A stretch of 64,000 nucleotides of DNA from Thalassovita taeanensis (GCF_900110775.1 NZ_FOEP01000002.1:419684-483683); one strand, 5' to 3'; numbered from the stretch's first letter, positions 27,955 through 39,043 are shown. Notes: generated by a model not told the origin, from the sequence alone. Made by a program: numbers and translations.

Positions 27955-29151
27955 TCACAGCAGAAAGCCCGGCGCGGTCTCTAATTGCATCCCCGGGAAC
28001 ACCGCGTTTTCCAGCACGGCCTTGTCCAACCCGAACAGCCCACGCATCACCCAACCAGCGTACGCCCGCACATCCCGCTGTGGCATCAGATCGCGCCGCT
28101 CATACAGCTGCGTTTCGCTCAGGCCCGGCCAGTCGCCATACACCTTGCCACCGCGGATCGCTCCGCCGGCCAACAGCATCGCACCGCCGGTTCCGTGATC
28201 CGTACCTCGGGTACCATTTTCGCGCACGGTGCGGCCAAATTCTGTCATCGCGACCACCGCTGTTTTGTTCCAGACCGGCCCCAGCTTTTTGCGCAGCGTC
28301 AGGATCGCTTCTGACAATCCGCCCAAAGCGCGTGGCAGGCTTGTCGCCTGCCCCTTGTGCGTATCCCAGCCACCAATCGAAAAGGCCGCGATCCGGGTCT
28401 GCGCACGCAGTCGCTGCGCCGCAAATTCAGCAATCAGCCGCGTGCCTGCGGGGCGGGTTTTGCCTGTCTGCCCCATCATCATGTCTGCCCCCTCCCCGCC
28501 TGTCAGCAGGATCGCCTCGGCCAGTGCATCGCGAAACAGTGGATCGTCATGCATAACCATCTCTGCCAACCGCTGCCCTTGCGGGCTTAGCGACAGATCC
28601 ACATCCGGCGACCAGTTCGCAACTGGGGCGGCCCCCTTCAGCAACAGCATGTTCTCGTGCCCGATCGAAAAAGCGGTCTCGGCCTCGATTCCCGGTACGG
28701 TTTGCAACATCCGGTTCAGCCAACCATCCCGCCCGGCGGCCATCCCGATGCCTGTGGTACCAGCCTCCAGCAGATCCTGCCCGTCAAAATGGCTGCGCTT
28801 ATCGCGGTAAGGCGTCGAAACTGCATGAATGAAACCCAGCTCCTGCGCGCGCCACAGCGGCATAAGGTCTGACAGCGCGGGATGCAGTGAAAAGAACCCA
28901 TCAAGATCCGGCGCGCCTGCCGCCTCGCCAAAGCCCAGATTGGGCCGCAGCGCCGCCAAGGCCGGATCCCCGTAGGGCTGTACCACATCCAACCCGTCCA
29001 TTGCGCCGCGCAGGATGATCACCACCAGCCGGTTATCCCATGGCGCCGAGGCAAAGCTTAGCGGCGTCAGCAGTGGGCTGGCGGCGGCCGAGCACCCCAA
29101 CGCGATTGAGCGGGTCAGAAAGCTGCGGCGAGACAGGGGGGATGGTGCCAT
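27955..29151 (-). CDS. DUF1501 protein with Tat signal
   Basis: A 398-aa protein beginning MAPSPLSRRSFLTRS, a twin-arginine signal, and carrying the VVIILRGAMDGLD motif of DUF1501 (alkaline-phosphatase-like superfamily). It should be exported folded to the periplasm. Its gene follows DUF1800 by 12 bp; DUF1800-DUF1501 pairs are common in proteobacteria and are presumed to act together, but no activity is established. Confidence 0.92.
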   Translation of the reverse strand: MAPSPLSRRSFLTRSIALGCSAAASPLLTPLSFASAPWDNRLVVIILRGAMDGLDVVQPYGDPALAALRPNLGFGEAAGAPDLDGFFSLHPALSDLMPLWRAQELGFIHAVSTPYRDKRSHFDGQDLLEAGTTGIGMAAGRDGWLNRMLQTVPGIEAETAFSIGHENMLLLKGAAPVANWSPDVDLSLSPQGQRLAEMVMHDDPLFRDALAEAILLTGGEGADMMMGQTGKTRPAGTRLIAEFAAQRLRAQTRIAAFSIGGWDTHKGQATSLPRALGGLSEAILTLRKKLGPVWNKTAVVAMTEFGRTVRENGTRGTDHGTGGAMLLAGGAIRGGKVYGDWPGLSETQLYERRDLMPQRDVRAYAGWVMRGLFGLDKAVLENAVFPGMQLETAPGFLL

Positions 29152-29163
29152 GGGTCAGCCTCT

Positions 29164-30564
29164 CTATTTGCGTTGAAATGCGGGTGCGCTGAGGATCAAC
29201 GCAATCCCTTCGTGGCGGCTTTCGGCCGCCTTGGCTGCGAATTGCACCGCATCTGGCGCGTCAGGACCCAGTGCAACAGTCACAAAACTGCGCGGGTCCG
29301 GCAGCTCGGGCAACAGTTTCCCCGGCGCTATCAGCGCCCAGCTTATCCGCGCCGCCAACCCCTGAGGCGTCATCCACGCACTGTCTTCTTCGGGCCAACC
29401 ATCCGGGCCAAGCGGCGATTCCCAAGGTTGCCCCATCACCCGCAGCGGGGCCACGAACATCTGCGTCAGCCATTTTTCCTGTTGATCGGGGTCAGAAATT
29501 GCCCCTATCATCTCGGGTGGCACAGCCAAGGCGCGCAGCGCGCTGGCCATGAATTCGAACGGCAATTTCACGTTCTGCAACGCAGGCTGCCACGCTGACG
29601 GATGTTCCAGAAGCGCTGTGTAGACCTGCAATAGATCGCCGTCGGTCTCTCGGAACCGCGCTTCCAACTGATCGACCAGCGCCGGGTCGGGCGCGTCAGA
29701 CAGAAAATGCACCGCCAACTTGCCCGCAATATGCCGCGCGGTGGCCGGATGGTGCGCCAGATCGCGCAGCGCCGCATGCACGTCTGCCAGCCGCGGCTTG
29801 TCCCCGCCATAGCTGACCCCCATCACGGTTTCCGCCCCCGGCTCTGTGAAATCCTTGCGAAACACCGTTCCATTTCGCGCCGAAAATGTCAGCCCGGTAA
29901 ACAGCTCGGCCAATTGCCGCACATCCGTCTGATCATAGGGGCCATCCACGCCCAGCGTATGCAGCTCCAACACCTCACGCGCCAGATTTTCATTCAGCCC
30001 AGCCTTGGACCCACGCCGTTCCGCCTTTTCGCTGTTCGGCCCGACCGAGAATTCCTGATCCAGATAGTGCAGCATCACCGGGCTGGTTGTCACAGCAATC
30101 AGAAGATCGGCAAAACTCCCGGTCAGGTGTGGGCGGATGCTTTCCTCGACATACGGCGCACCACCGCGTTTCAGCACGCCCGCCTTACCCTGCGCCGTGA
30201 AGTGATCCGCCCAAAACCCCATCAGCCGCTCCCGCAGCGCATCCTCGGTCCAGCTGCGCCGCATCAACTGCATTGCCAGCCAGCGCTTTTGCGCCTGCCG
30301 GGCAACCTTCTTTTCCACTTGAAGCGCCTTTTTCACCTGCTTGGCCTCGGGCGATCCTCGCATCTCGCGCCGGAGCTTCATATAGTCCTGCGCTCGCATC
30401 ATCCGGGCGCGGAATTCTGAAAACGGTTCGATGGGGAAACGCTCTGCAGCCTTGTCAGGGCCCTGAAGCAGATCAAGCATATGCGCAACGGATTGTGCCG
30501 GTTCAATCGCCGGTGACAGCCCAGACCCGAACCGGATTTCCGCGAGATGTGGATCGAATCCCAT
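29164..30564 (-). CDS. DUF1800 protein
   Basis: A 466-aa DUF1800 protein. RFGSGLSP at the start, the segments RERLMGFWADHF, NENLAREVLELHTLG and FTGLTFSARNG are typical. No clear N-terminal signal is seen in this copy. AGGAGG lies 5-6 nt before the ATG at 30564. It forms a tight pair with the DUF1501 gene downstream. Function unknown. Confidence 0.92.
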   Translation of the reverse strand: MGFDPHLAEIRFGSGLSPAIEPAQSVAHMLDLLQGPDKAAERFPIEPFSEFRARMMRAQDYMKLRREMRGSPEAKQVKKALQVEKKVARQAQKRWLAMQLMRRSWTEDALRERLMGFWADHFTAQGKAGVLKRGGAPYVEESIRPHLTGSFADLLIAVTTSPVMLHYLDQEFSVGPNSEKAERRGSKAGLNENLAREVLELHTLGVDGPYDQTDVRQLAELFTGLTFSARNGTVFRKDFTEPGAETVMGVSYGGDKPRLADVHAALRDLAHHPATARHIAGKLAVHFLSDAPDPALVDQLEARFRETDGDLLQVYTALLEHPSAWQPALQNVKLPFEFMASALRALAVPPEMIGAISDPDQQEKWLTQMFVAPLRVMGQPWESPLGPDGWPEEDSAWMTPQGLAARISWALIAPGKLLPELPDPRSFVTVALGPDAPDAVQFAAKAAESRHEGIALILSAPAFQRK

Positions 30565-30690
30565 TCCGGCCTCCTGATGTATGGAACGATGCATCGCCAG
30601 ATTATCGCAATCTCAGCGAGGTTTCATCTGCCGCCACCATCACATCGGCGTGGATACGCGCTTTATCGCCGAACCGGTCATGAGCGCATC

Positions 30691-30719
30691 AAAAAAGGGC
30701 GGCCCGGAAGGCCACCCTT
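30691..30719 (-). terminator. Rho-independent terminator of aspS
   Basis: On the minus strand, AAGGGTGGCC pairs with GGCCGCCCTT (one G-T wobble) around a short loop, followed by six T. It lies 28 bp after the aspS stop codon. Confidence 0.88.
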
Positions 30720-30746
30720 AATATTTCGCTATGGTGCAAGCAGGCT

Positions 30747-32597
30747 TCAGTCCTGCGGGATCACCCGCAAATGCAGCTCCATCAACTGCTCGCTGGCAGG
30801 CGCGCTGGGGGCATCCATCATCAGGTCTTCGGCACGTTGATTCATCGGGAACATGATCACCTCGCGAATGTTGGCCTGATCGGCCAGCAACATGACGATC
30901 CGGTCGATTCCGGCGGCACAGCCACCGTGTGGCGGTGCGCCATATTGGAATGCGTTCACCATGCCGCCAAAGCGCTTTTCCACTTCCGAGGCCGGATAGC
31001 CTGCGATCTCGAATGCCTTGAACATGATCTCGGGCTTGTGGTTCCGGATCGCACCGCTGACCAATTCATAGCCGTTGCACGCCAGATCATACTGGAACCC
31101 GCGCACCTCCATCGGATCGCCCATCAGCGCCTCCATCCCGCCCTGCGGCATCGAGAAGGGGTTATGTTCGAAATCGATCTTGCCGGTTTCCTCGTCGCGC
31201 TCGTAGATCGGGAAATCCACGATCCAAGCAAAGGCAAACCGATCCTTATCCGTCAGGCCCAGCTCTTCGCCGATCACGGTGCGGGCGCGGCCCGCAACGG
31301 ATTCAAACGCCTTGGGTTTGCCGCCCAGGAAGAACGCTGCATCGCCAAGCCCAAGGCCCAGCTGCTGGCGAATCGCCTCGGTCCGCTCTGGCCCGATATT
31401 TTTGGCCAGCGGGCCAGCCGCTTCCATGCCGCCTTCGACTTCGCCGGATTTCAGCTTCTGCTGCGCTTCCTTGACCGGAATACCCAGCTCTTGCGCAACG
31501 GAATCCGCCGTTTTTTCGCGCCAGAAGATATAGCCCATCCCCGGCAGGCCCTCTTTCTGTGCGAACGCATTCATCCGGTCACAGAATTTGCGGCTACCGC
31601 CCGTTGGCGCCGGAATGGCGCGGATCTCGGTGCCCTCTTGCTCCAGCAACTTGGCGAAGATCGCAAAGCCGGACCCCGCAAAATGCTCGGACACAACCTG
31701 CATCTTGATCGGGTTACGCAGGTCGGGCTTGTCGGTGCCGTACCACAGCGCCGCATCCTTATAGGAAATCTGCTCCCAGGTCTGATCGACCTCGCGGCCC
31801 TTGCCGAACTCTTCGAAAATCCCGCCAATCACCGGCTGGATCGTGTCGAACACGTCCTGCTGGGTGACAAACGACATCTCAAGGTCAAGCTGATAGAAAT
31901 CGGTCGGGCTGCGGTCGGCGCGCGGGTCTTCGTCGCGGAAGCACGGCGCGATCTGGAAATACTTATCATACCCCGACACCATGATCAGCTGTTTGAACTG
32001 CTGCGGCGCCTGCGGCAGCGCATAGAACTTGCCCGGATGCAAACGCGAGGGCACCAGAAAGTCGCGCGCGCCCTCGGGGCTGGAGGCCGTGATGATCGGC
32101 GTCTGATACTCGCGGAACCCCTTGTCCCACATCCGCCGCCGCATCGAAGCGACAACATCGGACCGCAACTTCATGTTCTCTTGCATCGCCTCGCGGCGCA
32201 GATCCAGATAGCGATAGCGCAACCGGGTTTCCTCGGGGTATTCCTGATCACCGAACACCATCAGCGGCAGCTCTTTCGCCGCGCCCAGCACTTCGATCTC
32301 GCGCACGAACACCTCGACCTCGCCCGTCGGAAGCTTGGGGTTTATCAGGTCGTCCGCACGCGCTTTCACCTCGCCATCAATCCGAACGCACCATTCGCTG
32401 CGCAGCTTTTCCACATCAGCAAAGGCCGCGCTATCCGGATCGCACAGCACCTGCGTGACACCATAATGGTCGCGCAGATCGATGAACAGAATGCCGCCGT
32501 GGTCGCGCACCCGGTGGACCCAACCAGACAAACGCACAGTCTGCCCCACATGGTTCTTGTTCAGATCGGCGCAGGTATGGCTGCGATATGCGTGCAT
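30747..32597 (-). CDS. aspS: Aspartyl-tRNA synthetase
   Basis: A 616-aa class IIb synthetase that charges tRNA(Asp) with aspartate. The N-terminal OB-fold anticodon-binding domain ([24 protein letters not shown] split by GW) is followed by the catalytic core with [10 protein letters not shown] (motif 2) and the GIDRIVMLL (motif 3) segment, with a bacterial insertion (GAD) domain in between. The start at residue 1 MHAYRSHTC is the usual one for this family. It is divergent from carB across a 442-bp gap. It is monocistronic, ending at the terminator at 30691-30719. Confidence 0.97.
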   Translation of the reverse strand: MHAYRSHTCADLNKNHVGQTVRLSGWVHRVRDHGGILFIDLRDHYGVTQVLCDPDSAAFADVEKLRSEWCVRIDGEVKARADDLINPKLPTGEVEVFVREIEVLGAAKELPLMVFGDQEYPEETRLRYRYLDLRREAMQENMKLRSDVVASMRRRMWDKGFREYQTPIITASSPEGARDFLVPSRLHPGKFYALPQAPQQFKQLIMVSGYDKYFQIAPCFRDEDPRADRSPTDFYQLDLEMSFVTQQDVFDTIQPVIGGIFEEFGKGREVDQTWEQISYKDAALWYGTDKPDLRNPIKMQVVSEHFAGSGFAIFAKLLEQEGTEIRAIPAPTGGSRKFCDRMNAFAQKEGLPGMGYIFWREKTADSVAQELGIPVKEAQQKLKSGEVEGGMEAAGPLAKNIGPERTEAIRQQLGLGLGDAAFFLGGKPKAFESVAGRARTVIGEELGLTDKDRFAFAWIVDFPIYERDEETGKIDFEHNPFSMPQGGMEALMGDPMEVRGFQYDLACNGYELVSGAIRNHKPEIMFKAFEIAGYPASEVEKRFGGMVNAFQYGAPPHGGCAAGIDRIVMLLADQANIREVIMFPMNQRAEDLMMDAPSAPASEQLMELHLRVIPQD

Positions 32598-33039
32598 GAG
32601 ATGCTCCCTTCAAAGGGCAGAATAAGACGTTCGCGCCGATACACCTTGCCGGGGCACGAAAGTCAAGGTCAGGCCGCAAAACCGCCTCTCTGCGCCCGAA
32701 TTTCAATGTTGCGCGCAACGCGCCCATAGCACATTGAGTATTTTCATCAGAAAGAAACCAGACTCAGCACCGCCAAGCTGGTAGGCCCGCATTAAGGTTA
32801 ACAGCGCCTCTGGGAACGACCGCTCTGAAATTGTGCTGCCCAATGCTTCTTTCTGACCGTAATACTCCCGCCGGAGGCCCCCAGATTTGCAGCTTGTGCA
32901 GGCATTTGATGTTTGACCGATCACAAAGCCAAGGAGGGCTTGCGCACGGGGCCGCGTTGTCTATAACCCACGACAATTTGCGCAAGGGTGGAGTCGCCCT
33001 CTTGCCTGTTGCTGCCCGCAGAAAAAAATGAGGTCCCCG
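32598..33039. promoter_or_regulatory. aspS/carB divergent intergenic region with a likely carB promoter
   Basis: These 442 bp hold no convincing gene. A candidate carB promoter is TTGCGC (32940-32945), a 16-nt spacer and TATAAC (32962-32967), 72 bp before the carB start. I see no clear T-box, pyrimidine attenuator or terminator. The 73-codon minus-strand frame here has no ribosome site or family likeness. Confidence 0.5.
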
Positions 33040-36000
33040 ATGCCCAAAAGAACCGATATCTCCTCCATCATGATCATCGGAGCGGGCCCTATTGTGATCG
33101 GGCAAGCTTGCGAGTTCGATTATTCTGGAGCGCAGGCCTGCAAGGCTCTGCGCGAGGAAGGTTACCGCGTGATCCTCGTCAACTCGAACCCGGCGACGAT
33201 CATGACCGATCCGGGGCTAGCGGACGCCACTTTTATCGAACCGATCACCCCGGAGGTCGTCGCCAAGATTATCGAGAAAGAGCGCCCCGATGCGTTGCTG
33301 CCCACAATGGGCGGTCAGACCGGGCTGAACACCTCGCTGGCGCTGGCCGACATGGGCGTGCTCGACAAATTCGGGGTCGAGCTGATCGGCGCCAACCGCG
33401 AGGCCATCGAAATGGCCGAAGACCGCAAGCTGTTCCGCGAAGCGATGGATCGGATCGGGCTGGAAAACCCCAAGGCCACCATCGTTACCTCACCCAAGCT
33501 GCCCAACGGAAAGTTCGACATCAAGGCTGGCGTCGCCGAGGCACTGAATGCGCTCGAAGATATCGGCCTGCCCGCCATCATCCGACCGGCCTTCACGCTT
33601 GGCGGCACCGGCGGTGGTGTGGCTTACAACCGCGATGACTATGAGCATTTCTGCCGCTCCGGCCTCGAAGCCTCGCCGATGAGCCAGATCCTGGTCGATG
33701 AATCCCTACTCGGCTGGAAGGAATTCGAGATGGAGGTTGTGCGCGACAAGGCTGACAACGCCATCATCGTCTGCTCGATCGAAAACGTCGACCCGATGGG
33801 CGTTCACACCGGAGACAGCATCACTGTCGCGCCGGCGCTGACTCTGACCGACAAGGAATATCAAATCATGCGCAACGGCAGCATCGCCGTTCTGCGCGAG
33901 ATTGGGGTCGAGACCGGCGGGTCGAACGTGCAGTGGGCGATCAATCCCGCCGATGGCCGCATGGTTGTGATCGAAATGAACCCCCGCGTATCGCGCTCTT
34001 CGGCGCTGGCCTCGAAGGCGACCGGCTTTCCCATCGCCAAGATTGCCGCAAAACTTGCCATCGGCTATACGCTGGACGAGCTGGACAATGACATCACCAA
34101 GGTGACCCCGGCAAGTTTTGAGCCGACCATCGACTATGTCGTCACCAAAATCCCCAAATTCGCCTTCGAAAAGTTCGCGGGTTCCGAACCGGTTCTGTCG
34201 ACCGCGATGAAATCGGTGGGCGAGGCGATGGCGATTGGGCGCACGATCCACGAGTCGCTGCAAAAGGCGCTGGCCTCGATGGAATCAGGTCTGACCGGCT
34301 TTGACGAGGTCGAGATTGAAGGCGCCCCGGAAAAATCCGCCGTGATCAAGGCCATCAGCCGTCAAACCCCTGATCGGATGCGCACAATCGCACAAGCCAT
34401 GCGCCACGGCCTGACCGATGATGACATTCACGCCGTCACTATGTTTGATCCATGGTTCCTGGCCCGCATCCGCGAAATCGTCGAGGCCGAAGACGAGATC
34501 CGCAAGGAGGGTTTGCCAGTCACCGAAACCGGCCTGCGCCACCTGAAAATGATGGGCTTCACCGATGCCCGGCTGGCGAACCTGACCGGCCGCACCGAGG
34601 CGAACGTGCGCCGCGCACGCCAAAACCTTGGGGTCAAGGCTGTGTTCAAGCGCATCGACACCTGCGCCGCCGAGTTTGAGGCACAGACCCCCTATATGTA
34701 TTCCACCTATGAAGCCCCGGTGATGGGCGAGGTCGAGTGCGAGGCGCGTCCGAGCGACCGCAAAAAGGTTGTCATCCTTGGCGGCGGCCCCAACCGCATC
34801 GGTCAGGGGATCGAGTTCGACTATTGCTGCTGTCACGCCTGCTTTGCGCTGTCGGATGTCGGCTATGAAACCATCATGATCAACTGCAACCCCGAAACCG
34901 TGTCCACCGATTACGACACCTCGGACCGGCTGTATTTCGAACCGTTGACCTTTGAACACGTGATGGAAATTCTGCGCGTGGAACAGGATAACGGCACCCT
35001 GCACGGTGTAATCGTGCAATTCGGCGGCCAGACCCCACTGAAGCTGGCAAATGCGCTGTTTGAAGAGGGCATTCCGATCCTTGGCACCACGCCCGACGCG
35101 ATTGATCTGGCCGAAGACCGCGAGCGGTTCCAGCAGCTGGTTCAGCGCCTTGGGTTGAAACAGCCGCACAACGGCATCGCCTCGACCGACGCACAGGCGC
35201 TGGCGATTGCCGAAGATATCGGCTTTCCGCTGGTGATCCGCCCCTCCTATGTTCTGGGTGGCCGCGCGATGGAAATCGTCCGGGATATGGCCCAGCTTGA
35301 ACGCTATATCAAAGAGGCGGTTGTGGTTTCGGGCGACAGCCCGGTGCTGCTCGACAGCTACCTGTCGGGCGCGGTGGAAATGGATGTTGATGCGCTCTGC
35401 GATGGTACAACCGTGCATGTCGCGGGCCTGATGCAGCATATCGAAGAGGCTGGCGTGCACTCGGGCGATAGCGCCTGTTCGCTGCCGCCCTATTCGCTGC
35501 CGCAAGACATCATCGACACCGTCAAGGAACAGACTGTCGCACTGGCGCTGGCGCTTGGGGTCGTTGGCCTGATGAACGTGCAATTCGCCGTGAAGGATGG
35601 CGAGGTTTACCTGATCGAGGTGAACCCGCGTGCGTCGCGCACCGTCCCATTCGTTGCCAAAGCCACCGACAGCGCGATTGCGTCAATCGCTGCGCGCCTG
35701 ATGGCGGGGGAACCGATGTCGAACTTCCCGTTACGCGGCGAATACCCCAAGGATGCCAAGCCTGGCACGCTGCCGATGGCCGACCCGTTGACCTTGGCCG
35801 ATCCGAATATGCCCTGGTTCAGCGTGAAAGAGGCCGTGCTGCCCTTCGCCCGCTTCCCCGGCGTCGATACCATTCTGGGGCCGGAAATGCGCTCCACCGG
35901 CGAGGTCATGGGCTGGGACGTGTCCTTCCCGCTGGCCTTCCTCAAGGCACAGCTGGGTGCGGGCACCGATCTGCCGCGCGAGGGCAAAGTCTTCATCTCG

Positions 36001-36369
36001 ATCAAGGATGCCGACAAAACCCCGCAGATCATCGAAGCCGCCACGATCCTGATCGCCCTCGGCTTTGGCATCGTCGCCACCCGCGGCACCGCCAGTTGGC
36101 TGAAGGAAAACGGCGCGGCATGCGAAGTGGTGAACAAAGTCTATGAGGGTCGCCCGAACATTGTGGACCTGCTGAAAGACGGCCAGATCGCGCTGGTGAT
36201 GAATACCACCGAAGGCGCACAAGCCGTCGATGACAGCCGCGAAATTCGCTCGGTCGCGTTGTATGATAAAATCCCTTATTTCACGACCGCAGCAGGGGCC
36301 CATGCCGCTGCTCTGGCGATGAAGGCCCGCGAAGAGGGCGATGTCACGGTGATGGCTCTTCAGGGCTAA
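33040..36369 (+). CDS. carB: Carbamoyl-phosphate synthase large subunit
   Basis: A 1109-aa enzyme that makes carbamoyl phosphate for arginine and pyrimidine synthesis. Two homologous ATP-grasp halves are present, each starting with a [19 protein letters not shown] motif (residues about 15 and 580), followed by the C-terminal MGS-like allosteric domain (about 960-1109). TGAGG lies 7 nt before the ATG at 33040; the four-codon extension at 33028 has no better site. It is transcribed alone here; carA is not in the window. Confidence 0.97.
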   Translation: MPKRTDISSIMIIGAGPIVIGQACEFDYSGAQACKALREEGYRVILVNSNPATIMTDPGLADATFIEPITPEVVAKIIEKERPDALLPTMGGQTGLNTSLALADMGVLDKFGVELIGANREAIEMAEDRKLFREAMDRIGLENPKATIVTSPKLPNGKFDIKAGVAEALNALEDIGLPAIIRPAFTLGGTGGGVAYNRDDYEHFCRSGLEASPMSQILVDESLLGWKEFEMEVVRDKADNAIIVCSIENVDPMGVHTGDSITVAPALTLTDKEYQIMRNGSIAVLREIGVETGGSNVQWAINPADGRMVVIEMNPRVSRSSALASKATGFPIAKIAAKLAIGYTLDELDNDITKVTPASFEPTIDYVVTKIPKFAFEKFAGSEPVLSTAMKSVGEAMAIGRTIHESLQKALASMESGLTGFDEVEIEGAPEKSAVIKAISRQTPDRMRTIAQAMRHGLTDDDIHAVTMFDPWFLARIREIVEAEDEIRKEGLPVTETGLRHLKMMGFTDARLANLTGRTEANVRRARQNLGVKAVFKRIDTCAAEFEAQTPYMYSTYEAPVMGEVECEARPSDRKKVVILGGGPNRIGQGIEFDYCCCHACFALSDVGYETIMINCNPETVSTDYDTSDRLYFEPLTFEHVMEILRVEQDNGTLHGVIVQFGGQTPLKLANALFEEGIPILGTTPDAIDLAEDRERFQQLVQRLGLKQPHNGIASTDAQALAIAEDIGFPLVIRPSYVLGGRAMEIVRDMAQLERYIKEAVVVSGDSPVLLDSYLSGAVEMDVDALCDGTTVHVAGLMQHIEEAGVHSGDSACSLPPYSLPQDIIDTVKEQTVALALALGVVGLMNVQFAVKDGEVYLIEVNPRASRTVPFVAKATDSAIASIAARLMAGEPMSNFPLRGEYPKDAKPGTLPMADPLTLADPNMPWFSVKEAVLPFARFPGVDTILGPEMRSTGEVMGWDVSFPLAFLKAQLGAGTDLPREGKVFISIKDADKTPQIIEAATILIALGFGIVATRGTASWLKENGAACEVVNKVYEGRPNIVDLLKDGQIALVMNTTEGAQAVDDSREIRSVALYDKIPYFTTAAGAHAAALAMKAREEGDVTVMALQG

Positions 36370-36762
36370 CAAATGGTGCCCTCCTGTTGAAAAGGAGGGC
36401 ACTGCGCCAACTGGCGGAGACCGACTTCGCCAGTTCACCGCACATAAATAGCTGAATATTATGCAAATTCCGGCACGCCCTGTAAGAAAATACAGGTTAA
36501 TCGGTGTCGCCTGCAATTATTAACAGGTCGTTAACGCCTATTCAGACCACTTCCCCAACGACACAGCAGGACGAATCGCCCTATCCTTTAGCGTATAAGG
36601 AAGGTCGCCGGTTCGGACCAATCCCCATGGAATGGGCAGGTATTATTCTTCCTTAGCGGTGATGATGGAAATCGGCCCCGCCTTGTCCCATTCGGCGAGG
36701 GTATTCTTTTCATAAGTCATTTTAGCAGTCTGAGGCCCTCCTACTGGAGGGCCTCTTATTAT
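36370..36762 (+). ncRNA. Hairpin-rich intergenic region, candidate small RNA
   Basis: This 393-bp gap is AT-richer than its surroundings and holds no gene. Immediately after carB are two perfect hairpins: 36376-36402 (10-bp stem GTGCCCTCCT) and 36409-36435 (8-bp stem AACTGGCG). Further on are short inverted repeats (CTGTA...TACAG near 36480; TTAAC...GTTAA near 36520) and a strong plus-strand terminator at 36732-36764. A plus-strand terminator with no gene before it suggests a short independent transcript. Both GC hairpins expose CCTCC, an anti-Shine-Dalgarno-like motif. The RNA itself is unproven. Confidence 0.4.
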
Positions 36763-36764
36763 TT
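36732..36764 (+). terminator. Strong rho-independent terminator
   Basis: A perfect 10-bp stem (GAGGCCCTCC with GGAGGGCCTC) and TACT loop is followed by TTATTATTT on the plus strand. On the minus strand there is no U-tract after the stem, so it serves a plus-strand transcript from the 36.4-36.7 kb gap rather than the LuxR gene. Confidence 0.8.
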
Positions 36765-37656
36765 ACGGCTCAATGTAGACTGAAGGCGGGATATCGGTAG
36801 CGTCGCCCGAAACCCCCATCTGTACCAGAAGATTGGCCGCGTCCGGGTCGATCCCGTGCTGAGGGTCAGGTAGCAGCCCCGTGCTCATCGCGAGCGCCGC
36901 GACCTCGGCCCGATTGCTCAGCCCGGTCTTGAGCATCAGCTTATGCATTCGTTGCCGCAGGGCGGACACTGAAACACCCAGATCCACCGCGATCTGCTTG
37001 TCCTGCAACCCTAGCCCGACCTTTTCCAGCAATGCGCGCTGTTTGTTGGTGATCTTGTTGCGCTCGAAAAACTCGGCCGCGAAATGGGTCATGTAACGCT
37101 GATGTGCCGCCAAGGCGGCGACATTCAGCGTCCAGCCATGGGCTTTGACGATGGCCAGCATCTCTTTGCGCGCGTGATTGCCGGAAAAGGTGATCAACCC
37201 GGCCTGCGGCGGTGCATGCACACGCAATGGCACCGAAAACCCCGACCGTATCCCATGCTGCGCCGCCAAGCGTAACACCTCAACGCGGCGCGCGGGCAGA
37301 TGCATGTATTCCTCGACAAATTCCAACCCAATCAGGATCGGCGTCAGATGGTGCATCGCATGGCTGCGGAAATAGGACCACTTGCTGACCTCAGGGTCAC
37401 GGTTGGCTTCATTCAGCCACGATGAATCATAGGAGGTCCGGACAAATAGCGTTTTCTTCCAATCGGAATAACTGCTGGCAGTGATGAAATCGATCGAAGG
37501 CAGATCCAACTGCCGCCCCAGAACAACCAACCGATCCCAAACCTGAACCGACCGCGTGCAATCCTCAATGTCCGCCAGAAACTCTTGCAAAAGCTTCGGC
37601 GTATAGCATTCCGCCCCCAAGAGAGTCCGCCTTTGATCCTTTTGGGGAGGGAGCAT
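36763..37656 (-). CDS. LuxR-family regulator (possible quorum-sensing type)
   Basis: A 297-aa regulator with a large N-terminal region resembling an autoinducer-binding fold (SYSDWKKTLFVRTSYDSSW onward) and a C-terminal LuxR helix-turn-helix (ERNKITNKQRALLEKVGLGLQDKQIA split, near 215-270). No luxI-like gene lies nearby, so it may be an orphan (solo). The ATG at 37656 is 4 bp after the stop of the upstream gene. A TTG at 37680 is a possible earlier start. It is co-transcribed with the 151-aa helix-turn-helix protein. Confidence 0.82.
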   Translation of the reverse strand: MLPPQKDQRRTLLGAECYTPKLLQEFLADIEDCTRSVQVWDRLVVLGRQLDLPSIDFITASSYSDWKKTLFVRTSYDSSWLNEANRDPEVSKWSYFRSHAMHHLTPILIGLEFVEEYMHLPARRVEVLRLAAQHGIRSGFSVPLRVHAPPQAGLITFSGNHARKEMLAIVKAHGWTLNVAALAAHQRYMTHFAAEFFERNKITNKQRALLEKVGLGLQDKQIAVDLGVSVSALRQRMHKLMLKTGLSNRAEVAALAMSTGLLPDPQHGIDPDAANLLVQMGVSGDATDIPPSVYIEP

Positions 37657-37660
37657 CAGA

Positions 37661-38116
37661 TCACCCGGATTCTTCTTCAAGGTGTAGTTTCATCTCGATC
37701 AGCACATGCTGCAGCGCCAGCGTTTCTTTCAACAACCGCTTGGCCTCGTTGATGGTGATTATGCCATCCTCGATCGACTGGTTGTATTCTGCCATCAACA
37801 TCGCAAACCGCTGGCTCAAAGCGATGACATCAGAGTTCACCCCACCCTTTTCGGAATTGGGCCGCCTCTCGTCATAGGACAGCGCAATGCCTTTCATGTC
37901 AGCCAGGGCGCTGGTCACATGCGGATAAGAAGCCGCCTCCTCAAGCATTGCCACCGCATCAACCGGAATGAACCTGTCTGCATGTTCCGGGCTATCAGAA
38001 TAATACCGCCCCAGAGTGGCCTTGGATTTTCCCGTCAGACGACAGGCTGCCTCAATCCCGACATCCTTGACCAATGCCTCTGTATGCTTTTTCAAATAGC
38101 CAGCAATGCCCGCCAT
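37661..38116 (-). CDS. Small helix-turn-helix protein of unknown family
   Basis: A 151-aa protein with an N-terminal segment GIEAACRLTGKSKATLGRYY that looks like a DNA-binding helix-turn-helix, similar in style to phage CII-like regulators. The C-terminal half is helical. GGGGAG precedes the ATG at 38116. It is followed 4 bp later by the LuxR-type gene, so the pair forms a regulatory operon. I cannot name the family. Confidence 0.65.
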   Translation of the reverse strand: MAGIAGYLKKHTEALVKDVGIEAACRLTGKSKATLGRYYSDSPEHADRFIPVDAVAMLEEAASYPHVTSALADMKGIALSYDERRPNSEKGGVNSDVIALSQRFAMLMAEYNQSIEDGIITINEAKRLLKETLALQHVLIEMKLHLEEESG

Positions 38117-38344
38117 CAACTACTCCCCATAACCTCGCCCGTGATGCGAGGAGAATTGCGCTTCAAATTTCCATAACCTGTTGGAACACAATTGTCATTT
38201 ATAAACCATTCCGACAGCTTTCGCGCAGCGGACGTTGCGGCACCTTTCAAGGCAATTTCCTGCCCGGAGCGAAACATAGCAGCAATGCCCGAAACCGGTC
38301 ATGTCGTCTTGCAAATCCCCCTCTGGCAACGGTAAATCGCAAAT

Positions 38345-38935
38345 ATGGCCAAGCTTTACTTTAATTACTCTACCATGAACGCGGGCAAATCGACCCTGCT
38401 ACTGCAAGCCTCACATAATTATCGTGAGCGCGGGATGGAGACCTATCTGCTGACCGCGCAATTCGACCGCCGCGCTGGCGAAGGTCGGGTGGCATCGCGC
38501 ATCGGGATCGGCAGCGAGGCAGATACCTTCGCGCCGGGCGATGATCTGTTTTCCAAAATCGCCACGCGGCTGGAACAAGGGCCGCTGGCCTGTATCTTTA
38601 TCGACGAGGCGCAGTTTCTGGAAAACGATCAGGTCTGGCAACTGGCCCGCGTGGTTGATGATCTGGGCATTCCCGTGATGTGCTACGGTCTGCGCGTCGA
38701 TTTCCGGGCGCAGCTATTTCCCGGCTCGGCGGCCCTGCTAGCCATCGCCGACGAAATGCGCGAGGTCCGGACAATCTGCCACTGCGGCAAGAAGGCGACG
38801 ATGGTGGTGCGGATGGATGCCGACGGCCACGCCCTGCGCGAAGGCGCGCAGGTGCAGATCGGCGGCAATGAAACCTATGTATCGCTGTGCCGCCGCCACT
38901 GGCGCGAAGCCACCGGCGACAGTGCTGCCAGCTAA
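38345..38935 (+). CDS. tdk: Thymidine kinase
   Basis: A 196-aa type II thymidine kinase of the pyrimidine salvage pathway. It starts AKLYFNYSTMNAGKST, the P-loop (residues about 10-17), has FIDEAQFL as the Walker-B-like segment, and the lasso and zinc-binding cysteines ICHCGKKA and CRRHW. Full length for the family. Monocistronic, divergent from the helix-turn-helix/LuxR pair. Confidence 0.96.
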   Translation: MAKLYFNYSTMNAGKSTLLLQASHNYRERGMETYLLTAQFDRRAGEGRVASRIGIGSEADTFAPGDDLFSKIATRLEQGPLACIFIDEAQFLENDQVWQLARVVDDLGIPVMCYGLRVDFRAQLFPGSAALLAIADEMREVRTICHCGKKATMVVRMDADGHALREGAQVQIGGNETYVSLCRRHWREATGDSAAS

Positions 38936-39043
38936 AACAGCAAGGTTTTCTGCGGCTCCACCCTTGGAGTGTATTTCAGGCACGATGAAATCCCTGCCGC
39001 ACGTGGCGCGTGGACTTGCCCGAAACACTCACACGCAAAACGA

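Noticed and set aside
30771..32729. 652-codon plus-strand frame opposite aspS
   Set aside because: Antisense shadow of aspS; composition is that of reversed coding sequence and no motifs are seen.
32703..32924. 73-codon minus-strand frame between aspS and carB
   Set aside because: No ribosome site, no recognisable family and unusual codon use; treated as intergenic.
36763..37680. TTG start at 37680 for the LuxR-type gene
   Set aside because: It would overlap the upstream gene end and has no ribosome site; the ATG at 37656 is preferred, although not certain.
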